64,000 nucleotides of DNA, taken from NCBI GenBank assembly GCA_025774245.1, contig JALGWI010000001.1, positions 103,921 to 167,920 of the forward strand, written 5' to 3'. The notes beneath the pieces were generated by a model. The model worked only from the letters and a program-made list of their open reading frames with translations, was not told the origin of the DNA and searched no databases. A program made the position numbers and the translations under genes. Below are positions 1 to 10,316 of this stretch, piece by piece (position 1 is the stretch's first letter; the number at the start of each line of letters is the position of its first letter). The DNA is from a bacterium. GTDB taxonomy: Bacteria > Joyebacterota > Joyebacteria > Joyebacterales > Joyebacteraceae.

Positions 1-1
1 G

Positions 2-1510
2 ATCCTGACGGCGCGCATACTGCCGATGGACCGGCCTGGAAACGTCCTCGACTGGATGGCGTTCCAGGCCGGTCGCATCTCTGCCGGAGGTGTCGGCCCC
101 GTCCCTCCCGGGCTCCTCGCCGGGGCGGAGCGAATCGATCTCCCGGGGCGCACGATACTGCCGGCGCTCCACGACTGCCACGTCCACTTCCTCGAGACGG
201 GCCTCATGGAGATCGACGTCGACCTGTCGGTGGCGTCGACGTACGAGGAGGTTCTCGATCTCGTCGCCTCGGCGGCTCGGACCTTTCGGGGCGAGCTCCT
301 GCGCGCGCACTCGTTCGACCCCGACCTCCTTCCCGACGGACGCTTCCCGACGGCGGCCGAGCTCGACGCGATCTCGACCGACCTGCCGATCCTGATCAAG
401 CGACGCGACGGTCACAGCGCCGTCGTCAACACGAAGGCGTTCGGGGCGCTCTCGATCGACCCGGACGTTCCCGGCGTCGACATGGATTCCTCGGGACGGC
501 CGACCGGCATCCTGCGCGAGAAGGCCTACGAGCAGGCGTCGCGCGCGGCGAAGCGCGCCCTCTCGCACGCGGAGCGCGTCGAGTGCTTCCGGCTGGCGGC
601 GCGGCAGGCTGCCCGCCGGGGGATCGGTGTCGTCCACGCGCTCACCGGGAGCGACGATCCCGAGAACCGCGACGTCGAGATCCTGCTCGAGGTCGCGGGC
701 GGTCTTCCCGTCGACGTCGTCATCTGGCCTCAGCTTGAAGACATCGACCGCGTCGTGGCCCTCGGGCTGCCGCGGATTGGTGGGTGTCTCCTCCTGGACG
801 GGTCGTTCAGCTCCGGAACCGCCGCCCTGGTCGAGCCGTACGCAGACCGGGAGGGAGACGGCAGGCTCTACTACACCGACGACTTCCTCACGGGCTTCTA
901 TCGGGCGGCGCACTCGAGGGGGCTCCAGGTCGCCGTCCACGCGCTCGGCGGGAGGGCGATCGCTCAGGCGCTCTCCTCGGTGGAAGTGGCCGTGGGACCT
1001 GCCGCCCTCGACTCGCGTTTCAGGATCGAGCACTGCGAGCTTCCCTCGCCGTCGCAGACAGCCACGATGCGCAGGCTCGGGATGGGCGCGTGCGTCCAGC
1101 CGACGTTCGAGTTCCTCTGGGGCGGGCCCGGCGGCATGTACGAGAGGCGGCTCGGAGAGGCGCGGGCCGCGCGGAGCAACCCGTTCCGCACGCTGCTCGA
1201 CGCCGGCGTCCCGCTCGCCGGAGGCTCGGACTCCTACGTGACGCCGATGGACTCGCTCCTCGGGATCCACTCGGCGGTCAACCGTCCGAACGAGGCCGAG
1301 CAGATCTCCGTCTTCGAGGCCGTGTCGCTCTTCACCAGCGGGGCGGCGTGGTTCTCGTTCGACGAGGGGCTGCGGGGGACGCTCGAGGTCGGCAAGGAGG
1401 CGAGCTTCACGGTGCTCGCCGCCGATCCGTTCGGCGTCGACGCGTCGACGATCCGGGAGATCGGAGTCGAAGGCCTCTTCCTCAGGGGGGAGAGCGTCGC
1501 GGGCGGCTAG
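2..1510 (+). CDS. Amidohydrolase family protein (YtcJ-like), 5' truncated by window edge
   Basis: ORF 26..1510; the frame is open upstream to base 2 ([14 protein letters not shown]...). Metal-dependent hydrolase motifs: [45 protein letters not shown]. Confidence 0.85.
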   Translation: MLTARILPMDRPGNVLDWMAFQAGRISAGGVGPVPPGLLAGAERIDLPGRTILPALHDCHVHFLETGLMEIDVDLSVASTYEEVLDLVASAARTFRGELLRAHSFDPDLLPDGRFPTAAELDAISTDLPILIKRRDGHSAVVNTKAFGALSIDPDVPGVDMDSSGRPTGILREKAYEQASRAAKRALSHAERVECFRLAARQAARRGIGVVHALTGSDDPENRDVEILLEVAGGLPVDVVIWPQLEDIDRVVALGLPRIGGCLLLDGSFSSGTAALVEPYADREGDGRLYYTDDFLTGFYRAAHSRGLQVAVHALGGRAIAQALSSVEVAVGPAALDSRFRIEHCELPSPSQTATMRRLGMGACVQPTFEFLWGGPGGMYERRLGEARAARSNPFRTLLDAGVPLAGGSDSYVTPMDSLLGIHSAVNRPNEAEQISVFEAVSLFTSGAAWFSFDEGLRGTLEVGKEASFTVLAADPFGVDASTIREIGVEGLFLRGESVAGG

Positions 1511-2709
1511 CGGTACCTCTGCACCTGGAAGAGCGCGGAGTGGAGCGCCTGGAGGATCTCCTCGGCGGCCTCGGTCGGCACCGCCACGACGGTAGACCTG
1601 CCCGAAGACACCACAACCATCACCTTGTGCCCGAGATCGCGGACGACAGTCAAGACGCGGGCGACCGTCGCAGCGCCCCCGGCGCCCGGGCCGACGGCGG
1701 CGATCAGGCTCGCGGGACGCGTCGCCTCCACGCGCGGACCGAGCCCGTTCTCGGGCCGCCCCCTGCGATCGACGGCGATCGCCGCTCCCTCGTTGGTGGC
1801 CGCCACGAGCTTCACCGCGTCGCCCAGGCGGGCGACGTCGTCGACGAGGCCCTCCGCGTCGTTCGCCGGAAGCGAGACGAGCGCGACCTCGGGGAGGAGC
1901 GTCAGTCCCGAGACCGGCTCCTCGCGACCTGCCGGGCTTTCGAGCACGATCGTCCCGGGGACGTCGCGCTCGCTCGCGCCGACGAAGAGGGCGATGCCAC
2001 ACCGTTCCGCCAGTCGGACGGCGTCCTCCTTCAGAACCGTCGCTCCGTAGCGAGCGAGCGTCGCCATATCGTCGTAGGAGATCTCGTCGATGCGCCGGGC
2101 CCCCTCGACGGAGTTCGGATCGGCCGTGTAGACCCCGTCGACGTCGCTCAGGATCTCGCAGCGCTCGGCGCCGAGCGCCGCGGCGAGGGCGACCGCCGTC
2201 GTGTCCGACCCACCGCGTCCGAGCGTGGTGATCTCCTTGGCCGTGCTCACGCCCTGGAACCCCCCCACGACCACGACGTTTCCGGCCTCGAGCTCCTCGA
2301 CGACGCGATACGGCCTGACCTCGAGGATGCGGGCGTCGGTGTGCCGCGTGTCGGTGATGATGCCGACCTGGGAGCCGGTGAACGAGACGGCCGGGCAGCC
2401 GATCCCGTTGAGCGCGATGGCGAGAAGCGACATCGACACCCGCTCTCCGGCCGTCATGAGCATGTCGAGCTCGCGCTGCGCGGGCTCGTCGGCGAGGAGC
2501 CTCGCCTCACCGAGGAGCGCGTCGGTCGCGCCGCCCCGCGCCGAGACGACCACGATGACGTCGTAGCCGTCCTGTCTCAGAGCCTTGACGCGGTTCGCCA
2601 CCGCGAGCACCTTCTCGTGCCCGTCGACCGACGTTCCACCGTACTTCTGGACGACGATCGGCACCTCTCCCGTCCTCTCTGAAGGCCCCGGCTGCTCTCC
2701 GTCTACCAC
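1507..2709 (-). CDS. lysC: Aspartate kinase
   Basis: [46 protein letters not shown] and C-terminal ACT-like region; 400 aa. Confidence 0.93.
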   Translation of the reverse strand: MVDGEQPGPSERTGEVPIVVQKYGGTSVDGHEKVLAVANRVKALRQDGYDVIVVVSARGGATDALLGEARLLADEPAQRELDMLMTAGERVSMSLLAIALNGIGCPAVSFTGSQVGIITDTRHTDARILEVRPYRVVEELEAGNVVVVGGFQGVSTAKEITTLGRGGSDTTAVALAAALGAERCEILSDVDGVYTADPNSVEGARRIDEISYDDMATLARYGATVLKEDAVRLAERCGIALFVGASERDVPGTIVLESPAGREEPVSGLTLLPEVALVSLPANDAEGLVDDVARLGDAVKLVAATNEGAAIAVDRRGRPENGLGPRVEATRPASLIAAVGPGAGGAATVARVLTVVRDLGHKVMVVVSSGRSTVVAVPTEAAEEILQALHSALFQVQRYR

Positions 2710-2936
2710 ATCTCGTCGGACGGGTCAACGCGGCGCTTGCTTCGGCGGCGCACCCGGAGCCTGCGGTCGGCTTGGCGGCCGGCGCGTCCCGCCCGGCGCG
2801 TCCCGTCCGCCCGGGCCTCGTCTGTTGACAGCGGCCGGGCGCCCCCGTTAGGCTCATCGGGCCGCTCGGGCGCGGCGCCTCGACCTCCGTGGCGCCCCGG
2901 CCGAGGTTCCCATAAACGACATCCGGGAGGTGATCC

Positions 2937-4319
2937 GTGGCGGAACGGTTCGATCTGACGGTAATCGGGGGCGGTCCCGGAGGGTACGTGGCCGCGATCC
3001 GCGGGGCGCAACTCGGGCTCAACGTCGCCCTCGTCGAGAAGGGGCGACTGGGCGGGGTGTGCCTGAACGAGGGCTGCATCCCGACGAAGGCGCTCCTGGC
3101 GAGCGCGGCGACCCTCTCCTCGGCTCGCCGCGCCGGCGCGTTCGGCGTCCGCGTGGGCGACGCCGAGCCTCTTCTCCCCGAGATGTTCGAGAGGAAGGAC
3201 GCCGTCGTGGCGCAGCTCCGGGGCGGCGTCGAGAAGCTGCTCGCGAAGAGGAAGGTCACGGTCTTCGACGGCGAGGGAGCGCTCCGCGGGGCCGGCGTGG
3301 TCGAGGTCTCGGGATCCGGCGGTGACGCGGTGCTCGAATCGGACCGGGTCATCCTCGCCACCGGCTCGGAGCCGCTCGTGCCGTCGAGCTTCCCCTACGA
3401 CGGGAAGGTCGTGATCACGAGCGAGGAGGCGCTCTCGATGCCCGAGCTTCCCGACAGCATCCTCGTGATCGGCGCCGGGGCGATCGGGTGCGAGTTCGCC
3501 GGCTTCTACTCCACGATCGGCCTCTCGGTCACGGTCGTCGAGATGCTCCCCGAGATCCTGCCGGGGGAGGACCCCAGCGCCGCCCGAATCCTGAAGGCGG
3601 CCTTCCGGAAGTCGGGCGTCGACGTCCGGGTCGGGACGAAGGTCGAATCGATCGAGGTCAGGGGGAACGGAGCCGCGACGACGCTGTCGGACGGGAAGGC
3701 GGTGGAGAGCGGACTCGTGCTCCTCGCGATGGGCCGCCGTCCGTCGATCGACGCTTCCGGGATTCCGGAGAGCGGCGTCGCCACCGATGGTGGCGCGGTC
3801 GCCGTGAACGAGCGCATGGAGACCTCCATCGAGGGCGTCTACGCGATCGGCGACCTGGTCGGAGGCTGGCTCCTCGCGCACGTTGCCTCGCGCGAGGGCA
3901 TCGTCGCCGCATCGCAGGCGGCAGGCAGGGACGTGACGATGAGCTACCGCGCGGTCCCCCGGTGCACATTCACGCACCCGGAGATCGCCAGCGTGGGAAT
4001 CACCGAGGCCGAGGCGAAGGAGCAGGGGATCGAGCTCGAAGTGGGGCGCTTCCCCTTCGCCGCCTGCGGCAAGGCCGTCGCGGAGGGGGAGGGAGGCGGG
4101 TTCGTCAAGGTCTTCGCCGACGCGTCGAGCGGGAAGGTCGTGGGCGGCGTCGTGGCGGGACCGCACGCGAGCGACCTCGTCCACGAGATCACGCTCGCCG
4201 TCGAGGCGGGACTCGATCTGGACCTCGTCGCGAACACGATCCACGCCCACCCGACGCTGGCGGAATCGGTCATGGAGGCGGCCGAGGCAGCCGAGGGTCT
4301 GTCGATCCACTCGCTCTAG
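2937..4319 (+). CDS. lpdA: Dihydrolipoyl dehydrogenase (GTG start)
   Basis: FDLTVIGGGPGGYVAAIRGAQLG, redox motif GGVCLNEGCIPTKALL, HAHPTLAE C-terminus. Confidence 0.93.
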   Translation: MAERFDLTVIGGGPGGYVAAIRGAQLGLNVALVEKGRLGGVCLNEGCIPTKALLASAATLSSARRAGAFGVRVGDAEPLLPEMFERKDAVVAQLRGGVEKLLAKRKVTVFDGEGALRGAGVVEVSGSGGDAVLESDRVILATGSEPLVPSSFPYDGKVVITSEEALSMPELPDSILVIGAGAIGCEFAGFYSTIGLSVTVVEMLPEILPGEDPSAARILKAAFRKSGVDVRVGTKVESIEVRGNGAATTLSDGKAVESGLVLLAMGRRPSIDASGIPESGVATDGGAVAVNERMETSIEGVYAIGDLVGGWLLAHVASREGIVAASQAAGRDVTMSYRAVPRCTFTHPEIASVGITEAEAKEQGIELEVGRFPFAACGKAVAEGEGGGFVKVFADASSGKVVGGVVAGPHASDLVHEITLAVEAGLDLDLVANTIHAHPTLAESVMEAAEAAEGLSIHSL

Positions 4320-4345
4320 CGGTCAGAGACCGGTCGGAGACGAAG

Positions 4346-4374
4346 AACGCCGGGCCCCGCGGGGGCCCGGCGTT
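4346..4374. terminator. Bidirectional intrinsic terminator between convergent genes
   Basis: 13-bp inverted repeat aacgccgggcccc-gcg-ggggcccggcgtt followed by T-rich sequence; lies between the lpdA end (4319) and the minus-strand CDS end (4404). Confidence 0.85.
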
Positions 4375-4403
4375 TCGATTCGTGTTCGGTCCGGCGTGGC
4401 CGC

Positions 4404-4916
4404 CTAGCCGATGCAGCCCTTCTCCTCGAGCATCTTGTTCCGCGCGTCGAGGTCGCGGAGCTTGACGATCACGTCGGTGATCGGGTCGAGCCTGACCCTG
4501 CTCACGCACTGGCTGTAGAGCCGCTGTTCGAGCGCCAGGGAGCTCTCCTTGAGAAGCACGTTCTCCATCACGAGCTCGTCGGTCGGGGGAACGAACCAGA
4601 GGTCGATCGTCACGTCCTGACCGTAGTCGATGAGCTCCACAAGCTCGAACCCGCCGTCCGTCGACGTCGCCACCTCGGCGACGAGGAGCCCGCCGACGTA
4701 GAGCTTGACGGCGATGTCGACGAGCGGCTTCCCGTCGGCGTCGACGACGAGCCCGGAGACCGTGGTCTCCTCCGTGCCCGCGAATCCTGCGCCGCTCATG
4801 ATCCTCGTCGTCCCCCGTGACCCGGTCGGATTCGTGTCCGAGGGGCCCGCTCCCAGGGCGGGAACGCAGAGAGCGACGAGGACCAAGGCTGCCACGAGGG
4901 CCAGCATCTTCTTCAT
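4404..4916 (-). CDS. Secreted protein with carboxypeptidase-regulatory-like (Ig-like) domain
   Basis: Signal peptide MKKMLALVAALVLVALCVPALGAG; TTVSGLVVDADGKPLVDIAVKLYVGG. Start placed at the ATG (4914-4916) after a purine-rich RBS. Confidence 0.65.
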   Translation of the reverse strand: MKKMLALVAALVLVALCVPALGAGPSDTNPTGSRGTTRIMSGAGFAGTEETTVSGLVVDADGKPLVDIAVKLYVGGLLVAEVATSTDGGFELVELIDYGQDVTIDLWFVPPTDELVMENVLLKESSLALEQRLYSQCVSRVRLDPITDVIVKLRDLDARNKMLEEKGCIG

Positions 4917-4962
4917 TTCGGTTCCACCTTCCTTCCTCTCTCCAGTTTGTCTCACACGATGA

Positions 4963-4991
4963 AAGTTAACAGCCGCGAGGGGGGCTGTCAA
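4963..4991 (-). promoter_or_regulatory. Sigma70-like promoter for the minus-strand secreted protein
   Basis: On minus strand: TTGACA - 17 nt - TAACTT, upstream of a GGAAGGAAGG RBS and ATG. Confidence 0.5.
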
Positions 4992-5092
4992 CGCGAAAAG
5001 GGCTGGCGCGGCCTCCCGCCACCTCACGCCGCAACCTCCAGCGATGCCGGAGCCGCCTTGTTGACGCGCGCGCGGGGTGATATACTCCGGCC

Positions 5093-6151
5093 GTGCGAAC
5101 ACGCTGCCACACGAAGCGCTTCCGCTCACCGCGGCTCGGCGTCCTGCTCGCCGGCGCGGCCCTCGTGCTCGCGCCGGCAACGGCAGGTTCCGTCGGCAGC
5201 GTGAGCACCGTCTCCCCGCGTCCCATGGCGATGGGCGGGGCCTTCACGGCCGTTGAGGACCGGCTCGCGGCCATGGCGTGGAACCCCGCCGGCCTGCTTC
5301 CGCCCGAGTGCCACCGCGGCAGCAACTACATGTTCCATCTGAACCTCCTCGGCGCACCGGCGATCGTCCGCGAGACCGGTCTCCTGACCGGTGTGGAGAC
5401 CGAGCCGTACGCTTCCCTTCCCCCGCTCGAGAAGCTCACTGTCGCTCTCGGGAGCGTCGTCAAGGGAGCCACGTACAGGCGCGGCGGGCTCGCGCTCGGC
5501 GTCCTCCTCCTCGAGGAGCACCTGGATCCCGTCGGGCTCTCGGAGTCGAAGGGACTGGCGGACGCGAGCGCGCTTCTGGACGCCTACTACACCAACTTCG
5601 TCGTCTCCTTCCGCCTCCACCCGACGGTGGCGATCGGCGCGACGGCGTCGATCTTCGCCGACTGGGACGAGGACGGGAACCGGCGCTACGGCGGCGGGCG
5701 GGTCTACGGGGCGATCCTGACGCCGAACGACAAGGTGAGGGCGGCCCTGACGTACTACGACGCGGACTCGGATCACCAGGACACCCGACTGAGCGTCGAG
5801 GGGTTCTCGCCCCGGACGATGAACGGGGGCATTGCCTACCGGCCGATTCCGGGCGTCCTCCTCTCGTTCGACCTTCGCGACCTGACGGAGGAGCACGGCC
5901 ACACCGCGCTGGAGCCGCGCGCGGGCGTCGAATGGAACCTCTGGGGCACGGGCGCGGTCAGGGCAGGCGGCTACCGTGAAGAGGGAGGAGATTCCGGCGT
6001 CCTAACCCTGGGACTGGGAGCGATTCCGATGACTGGGTGCATGGATCCGGCGATGCCCCTTCCGTCGGACGCCTTCGTCCTGAACTACGCGGTCCTCCTC
6101 ACCGACGGCGAGGGGCCCCGCCATCTCCTGTCCGCGCTCCTCCGCTTCTGA
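5093..6151 (+). CDS. PorV/PorQ-like outer-membrane beta-barrel protein
   Basis: Signal peptide then SPRPMAMGGAFTAVEDRLAAMAWNPAGLLP, typical of the PorV/PorQ (UPF0164-like) family; GTG start. Confidence 0.7.
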   Translation: MRTRCHTKRFRSPRLGVLLAGAALVLAPATAGSVGSVSTVSPRPMAMGGAFTAVEDRLAAMAWNPAGLLPPECHRGSNYMFHLNLLGAPAIVRETGLLTGVETEPYASLPPLEKLTVALGSVVKGATYRRGGLALGVLLLEEHLDPVGLSESKGLADASALLDAYYTNFVVSFRLHPTVAIGATASIFADWDEDGNRRYGGGRVYGAILTPNDKVRAALTYYDADSDHQDTRLSVEGFSPRTMNGGIAYRPIPGVLLSFDLRDLTEEHGHTALEPRAGVEWNLWGTGAVRAGGYREEGGDSGVLTLGLGAIPMTGCMDPAMPLPSDAFVLNYAVLLTDGEGPRHLLSALLRF

Positions 6152-6180
6152 CCGGGCGGCGGGAGGCGGCCCGATTCCAC

Positions 6181-6209
6181 TTGACACTGCGTCCCGGAGT
6201 CGTTGTATC
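6181..6209 (+). promoter_or_regulatory. Possible sigma70-like promoter
   Basis: TTGACA - 17 nt - TGTATC upstream of the ATG at 6266; the -10 match is weak. Confidence 0.4.
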
Positions 6210-6265
6210 CTCTTGCGGATGAAACTGTTAGGCGCACGCGGCTTTCGAGAGACGAGGGAGCACGG

Positions 6266-7936
6266 ATGCGCACGTCGATGCCCGTAGGGCCGATCGGAAC
6301 GGCCCTCGTTCTCGTGGTCGCGCTCGCGGGCGCCGCCTCGGGAGACCTCATAACCAACGCGGGAGCCATCCCGAACCCGTTCTCGCCGAACGGGGACGGT
6401 GTCTTCGATGAGACCGTGGTCTACTACACGCTCGCCCTGGAGGCGGACGTCAAGCTGACGGTGCGGAATGCCGACCTCGACTCGCTCGACGTTCTGTCGA
6501 TCGAGACCGAAGAGCCCGGGCAGCATAGTCACGCGTGGGACGGCACCGTCGACGGATCGGTGCCCCCCGACGGGGACTACTACGTCCGGATCGAGGCCGA
6601 CCCCCTCGGGGGGCCGCCCGAGACGGTCGACGTCCCCTGCACGATCGACACCCAGCCGCCCGTGATCGCGGACCTCGTGATCGCCCCGAGCCGGTTCTCC
6701 CCGGACGGCGACGGGGTCGGGGACAGCCTGCTCGTCTCCTTCGTGCTCGAGGAAGTGGAGGTGGCCGACCACACCACCGTCGACGTGACCAACCTCGACG
6801 ACGAGCTCGTGGCGAGCCTCCTCGACGAGACCGGCGTCGAGACGGTCGAGGTCTACTGGAACGGCATCGACGCCATCGGTGAGGCGGCAGGTGACACGCT
6901 CTACGTCGTCGACATCCTCGCGAGGGACGCGGCCGGGAACGCCACCGAGGACGGCGCGCTCGTCGATCTCGACACGTCGCCGCCGCTCCTCAGGGCCTAC
7001 ATCGATCCCTCCGAGGGAGCCTTCGTCGATACGACCTCGGTGATTACCGTGGCCGGCCGGGTCTACGACCGGGCCGGCGTCGTCGAGATGGAGATCTCGA
7101 CGAACGGGGAGACGTGGGAACCGCTCGCGTTTTCGGATCCGGACTCGCTGCCGATCTTCAGGGTTCGCTGGGAGGCGACCGTCTCCTGCACGACCTGCGC
7201 TGCGACCGGGGCCGACGAGACGATGACGGTCCGCGTGCGCGGTCGCGACGGGAGCCCGACGGCGAGCGGGCAGGGCTACGTGAACACCGAGACGACCTCG
7301 AACCCGATCCTCACGTTCGACGTCGTCTTCGACGTCGAGGGGCCGGTCCACGACCAGACGGTCATCGCGGACGACGACGCGATCTACCGGCCGGGCGACA
7401 CGATCACGATCGACACCGCGTGGGACGAGGAGGGCTACGGGCTCACCGCGAACTTCGACGACGTCGACAGCCAGTACGACCCGGCGAACCTGGACACGAC
7501 CGATTACGGGACGGGCGCCTATCGCCTCAGGTACACGATCTCGTCCGGAAGCACGATCGTGACCGCCGACGAGGAGCTCGTGATCACGGTCACCGATCGC
7601 TTCGGCCGGCCGGCCGAAGCCGACCCCGTTACCGTGACCGTCGTTCCCGTGTCCGGCACGCCGTCCGACCTCAGGGTGAGCGAGAACGCCTTCAATCCGC
7701 TCGCCGGCACCGACGACGACGTCACCATCACGGTCGGGTCCGACGCGGGAGGAATCAAGGTCGAGATCTACAACGTGGCTGGATCGCTCGTGAGGAAGCT
7801 CGATTCCGAAGGCGAGCCCTCGGTCACGTGGAACGGAGAGAACGACGGCGGCGAGATCGTCGCGAGCGGCGTCTATTTCCTCCGGATCAGGACGAACGTC
7901 GACGACGTGATCCGGAAGGTCGCGGTGGTCAAATGA
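6266..7936 (+). CDS. Secreted protein with FlgD-Ig-like repeats and C-terminal sorting-like domain
   Basis: NPFSPNGDGVFDETVVYYTL and RFSPDGDGVGDSLLVSF repeats; C-terminus KVEIYNVAGSLVRKLDSEGEPSVTWNGENDGGEIVASGVYFLRIRTN...RKVAVVK. Confidence 0.75.
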   Translation: MRTSMPVGPIGTALVLVVALAGAASGDLITNAGAIPNPFSPNGDGVFDETVVYYTLALEADVKLTVRNADLDSLDVLSIETEEPGQHSHAWDGTVDGSVPPDGDYYVRIEADPLGGPPETVDVPCTIDTQPPVIADLVIAPSRFSPDGDGVGDSLLVSFVLEEVEVADHTTVDVTNLDDELVASLLDETGVETVEVYWNGIDAIGEAAGDTLYVVDILARDAAGNATEDGALVDLDTSPPLLRAYIDPSEGAFVDTTSVITVAGRVYDRAGVVEMEISTNGETWEPLAFSDPDSLPIFRVRWEATVSCTTCAATGADETMTVRVRGRDGSPTASGQGYVNTETTSNPILTFDVVFDVEGPVHDQTVIADDDAIYRPGDTITIDTAWDEEGYGLTANFDDVDSQYDPANLDTTDYGTGAYRLRYTISSGSTIVTADEELVITVTDRFGRPAEADPVTVTVVPVSGTPSDLRVSENAFNPLAGTDDDVTITVGSDAGGIKVEIYNVAGSLVRKLDSEGEPSVTWNGENDGGEIVASGVYFLRIRTNVDDVIRKVAVVK

Positions 7937-7959
7937 CGGGAATCGACGGAGGTACGAAC

Positions 7960-9480
7960 ATGCCATCCAAGGGGTTCACGATCCTCCTCTGCCTCGTGCT
8001 TGCGGTGGTTCCGGCCGGGGTGTGCCGCGCGCAGGGGACGTCCGGCTCGCAGTTCCTCGGTATCGGAGTCGGCGCCCGCCCGATGGCGATGGGAGGCGCG
8101 CACGTCGCCCTCGCCGACGGGGGGACCGCCCTCGCGTGGAATCCCGCGGGGCTGGCGCAGGTCACGGGACACACGTTCAGCCTGACGCACGTCTCCTGGC
8201 TCGCCAACGTCGACTACAACTACGCGGCCTACGCGACCCCGTTCGGCAAGAAGGGCGCCTTCGGCGTGGCCCTCGAGCAGGGATCGACCTCGTGGGACAA
8301 CGACGTGCCGGGTGAGGGGACGTTCGAGGCGGGGGACTTCTACGGCGCGGTGGGGTACGGGCGGCGCCTGCGTCCGAATCTCGGGCTCGCCGCGAGCCTC
8401 CGGTACGTCTCGAGCACGCTCGGCGACGAGAGCTCCCAGTCGATGACCTTCGACGTCGGCGCGATCTACCGGATCTCGGAGAACACGTCCCTGGCCGCGG
8501 CCGTGCGGAACATGGGCGGAGGAGGGGCGTACGTCTCCGAGTCGGACCCGCTCCCGGTGACGCTGGCCATGGGGGGAGCCTACGAGTGGCGCGACTTCCT
8601 CTTCGCCCTCGATTTCGAGAAGGTGAACGACATCGACCTGACCACGCGGTTCGGCGTCGAGTACTACCCGGTCCGCTACCTGGCCCTGAGGGGCGGCGCG
8701 ATCCTGGGGGCGAATTCGGCCCTCGATTCCTACGCCGGCGGCCTCGGAGTGAACTGGGACGAACGCTGGTTCCTCGACTACGCCTACCAGCCGTCGACCC
8801 TCGGCGGCACGCACCAGCTGGCGCTCTCGGCCGGCTTCGGGACGGGCCCCGGCCTCATGGTGGCCGCTGCGGCCGACGAGTCCGGGGGCCTCGAGGAGGT
8901 CGCCATCCCGAAGTCGAACATCGCGGTCCTGACTGAGCTCCTGGACGAGGTGGTCGAGGAGGCGGTCGGGAGCATGAGTCTCCCGCCCGGGTCGGAGGTC
9001 TACATCGCCCAGGTGGGCCAGCACGAGGGGAGTTGGCTCGTCGAGTCGGTGCTCGTCGAGAAGCTGACCAAGAGGGGACACACGGTCATGACGGGGGGGA
9101 TGGCCGCCGTGGAGCCTGCGCCGGGTGAGCCGGCGATGTTCGAAATCAAGTACCGCATCGTCGCCGGCGAAACGACCTACGCGCGCGTCTGGCGCGAATG
9201 GATGGTCGGCGCACGGAAGGTCGAGCGCCGGAGCGACGTCGACATCCACTTCCAGCTCTCCGACACCTCGCGCGCGATCGTCTGGGCCGACGACATCCAG
9301 AGGCAGCGGCGCGAGATCATCCCCGGCGGGAGGATCGAGGAGCTCTCCACCCCGGGCCAGACGTTCGCGTCGCCTCCGGTCGAGGAGGGCGGGTGGGACA
9401 AGATACTCGAGCCGCTCATCGTGGCGGCCATCGTGGGCGGTCTCATCTACCTCTTCTACACGAGCAGGAGTTCCAATTGA
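7960..9480 (+). CDS. PorV/PorQ-like outer-membrane protein with extra C-terminal domain and TM segment
   Basis: GVGARPMAMGGAHVALADGGTALAWNPAGLAQV barrel; C-terminal ~200 aa non-barrel domain ending ILEPLIVAAIVGGLIYLFYTSRSSN. A start at 7933 is also possible. Confidence 0.75.
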   Translation: MPSKGFTILLCLVLAVVPAGVCRAQGTSGSQFLGIGVGARPMAMGGAHVALADGGTALAWNPAGLAQVTGHTFSLTHVSWLANVDYNYAAYATPFGKKGAFGVALEQGSTSWDNDVPGEGTFEAGDFYGAVGYGRRLRPNLGLAASLRYVSSTLGDESSQSMTFDVGAIYRISENTSLAAAVRNMGGGGAYVSESDPLPVTLAMGGAYEWRDFLFALDFEKVNDIDLTTRFGVEYYPVRYLALRGGAILGANSALDSYAGGLGVNWDERWFLDYAYQPSTLGGTHQLALSAGFGTGPGLMVAAAADESGGLEEVAIPKSNIAVLTELLDEVVEEAVGSMSLPPGSEVYIAQVGQHEGSWLVESVLVEKLTKRGHTVMTGGMAAVEPAPGEPAMFEIKYRIVAGETTYARVWREWMVGARKVERRSDVDIHFQLSDTSRAIVWADDIQRQRREIIPGGRIEELSTPGQTFASPPVEEGGWDKILEPLIVAAIVGGLIYLFYTSRSSN

Positions 9481-9511
9481 TCGCCGTCGGCCGAGGGAGG
9501 ACCTCTCTGGC

Positions 9512-10285
9512 ATGTGTCTGAATCTGCCGAACCGACTGGTGCGCGCCGCGTCGACCGTGGCCATCGCTGCCGTCCTCTCGCTCGCAGCCTTCTCCGGCTG
9601 TTCGTCGGGACCCGAGCTCAGCAACGTGACGTACGAGGACCTCTACGACATCGGCCGCGAGGCGCTCGAGACCAGCAACTATCTCCTGGCCATCGAGGCG
9701 TTCCGGCGCCTCACGGCGGAATCGCCGCTCCACGAGTCGGCCGACGACGCCCTCATCGGGCTGGGGGACGCCTACCGGGAGACCGAGGACTACGCGACCG
9801 CGGAGGCGGAGTACCGGCGGCTTCTCTCCGACTATCCCCGGTCGCCGCTCGTGCCGGAAGCGGAGTACAAGATCGGCCTCGCGTACCAAGAGCAGTCGCT
9901 GCCGTCGCCGCTCGACCAGGGCATGACGCACAGGGCCATCGAGCAGTACTGGCGCTTCCTCGATCTCTATCCCGACAGCGACCTCGCGGACGACGCGAGG
10001 GACAGGATCCTCGAGCTCCGCACCAAGCTCGCGGAGAAGACCTTCGACTCCGCCGAGCTCTACCTCAAGCTGCACGAGCCCGAGGCCGCGCGGGTCTACG
10101 CCGAGTCGGTCGTCTCGGACTACCCCAACACCGTGTGGGCGCCGCGGGCCCTCCTCCTGGCCGCGCGGAGCCACCACGTGGTCGGCGAGAACGCTCAGGC
10201 GCTCGAGTACTACCAGCGGCTCATGGAGCTCTACCCCGATTCGGCGGAGGCCGGGGCCGCCGCGAGGGAGAGCGAGGGGCTCTGA
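9512..10285 (+). CDS. bamD: Outer-membrane assembly lipoprotein BamD-like (TPR)
   Basis: Lipobox-like AAFSGCSSG; repeated A-x-x-Y-x-x-L-x-x-x-YP TPR pattern (DLYDIGREALETSNYLLAIEAFRRL, YRRLLSDYPRSPLVPEAEYKIGLAY). Confidence 0.75.
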   Translation: MCLNLPNRLVRAASTVAIAAVLSLAAFSGCSSGPELSNVTYEDLYDIGREALETSNYLLAIEAFRRLTAESPLHESADDALIGLGDAYRETEDYATAEAEYRRLLSDYPRSPLVPEAEYKIGLAYQEQSLPSPLDQGMTHRAIEQYWRFLDLYPDSDLADDARDRILELRTKLAEKTFDSAELYLKLHEPEAARVYAESVVSDYPNTVWAPRALLLAARSHHVVGENAQALEYYQRLMELYPDSAEAGAAARESEGL

Positions 10286-10316
10286 CCCGCGTCGCGACGC
10301 GGAGGGAGGTGGCTCC

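Noticed and set aside
784-2682. 632-aa + strand ORF overlapping amidohydrolase and antisense to lysC
   Set aside because: Arg/Gly-rich shadow frame; conflicts with two clear genes.
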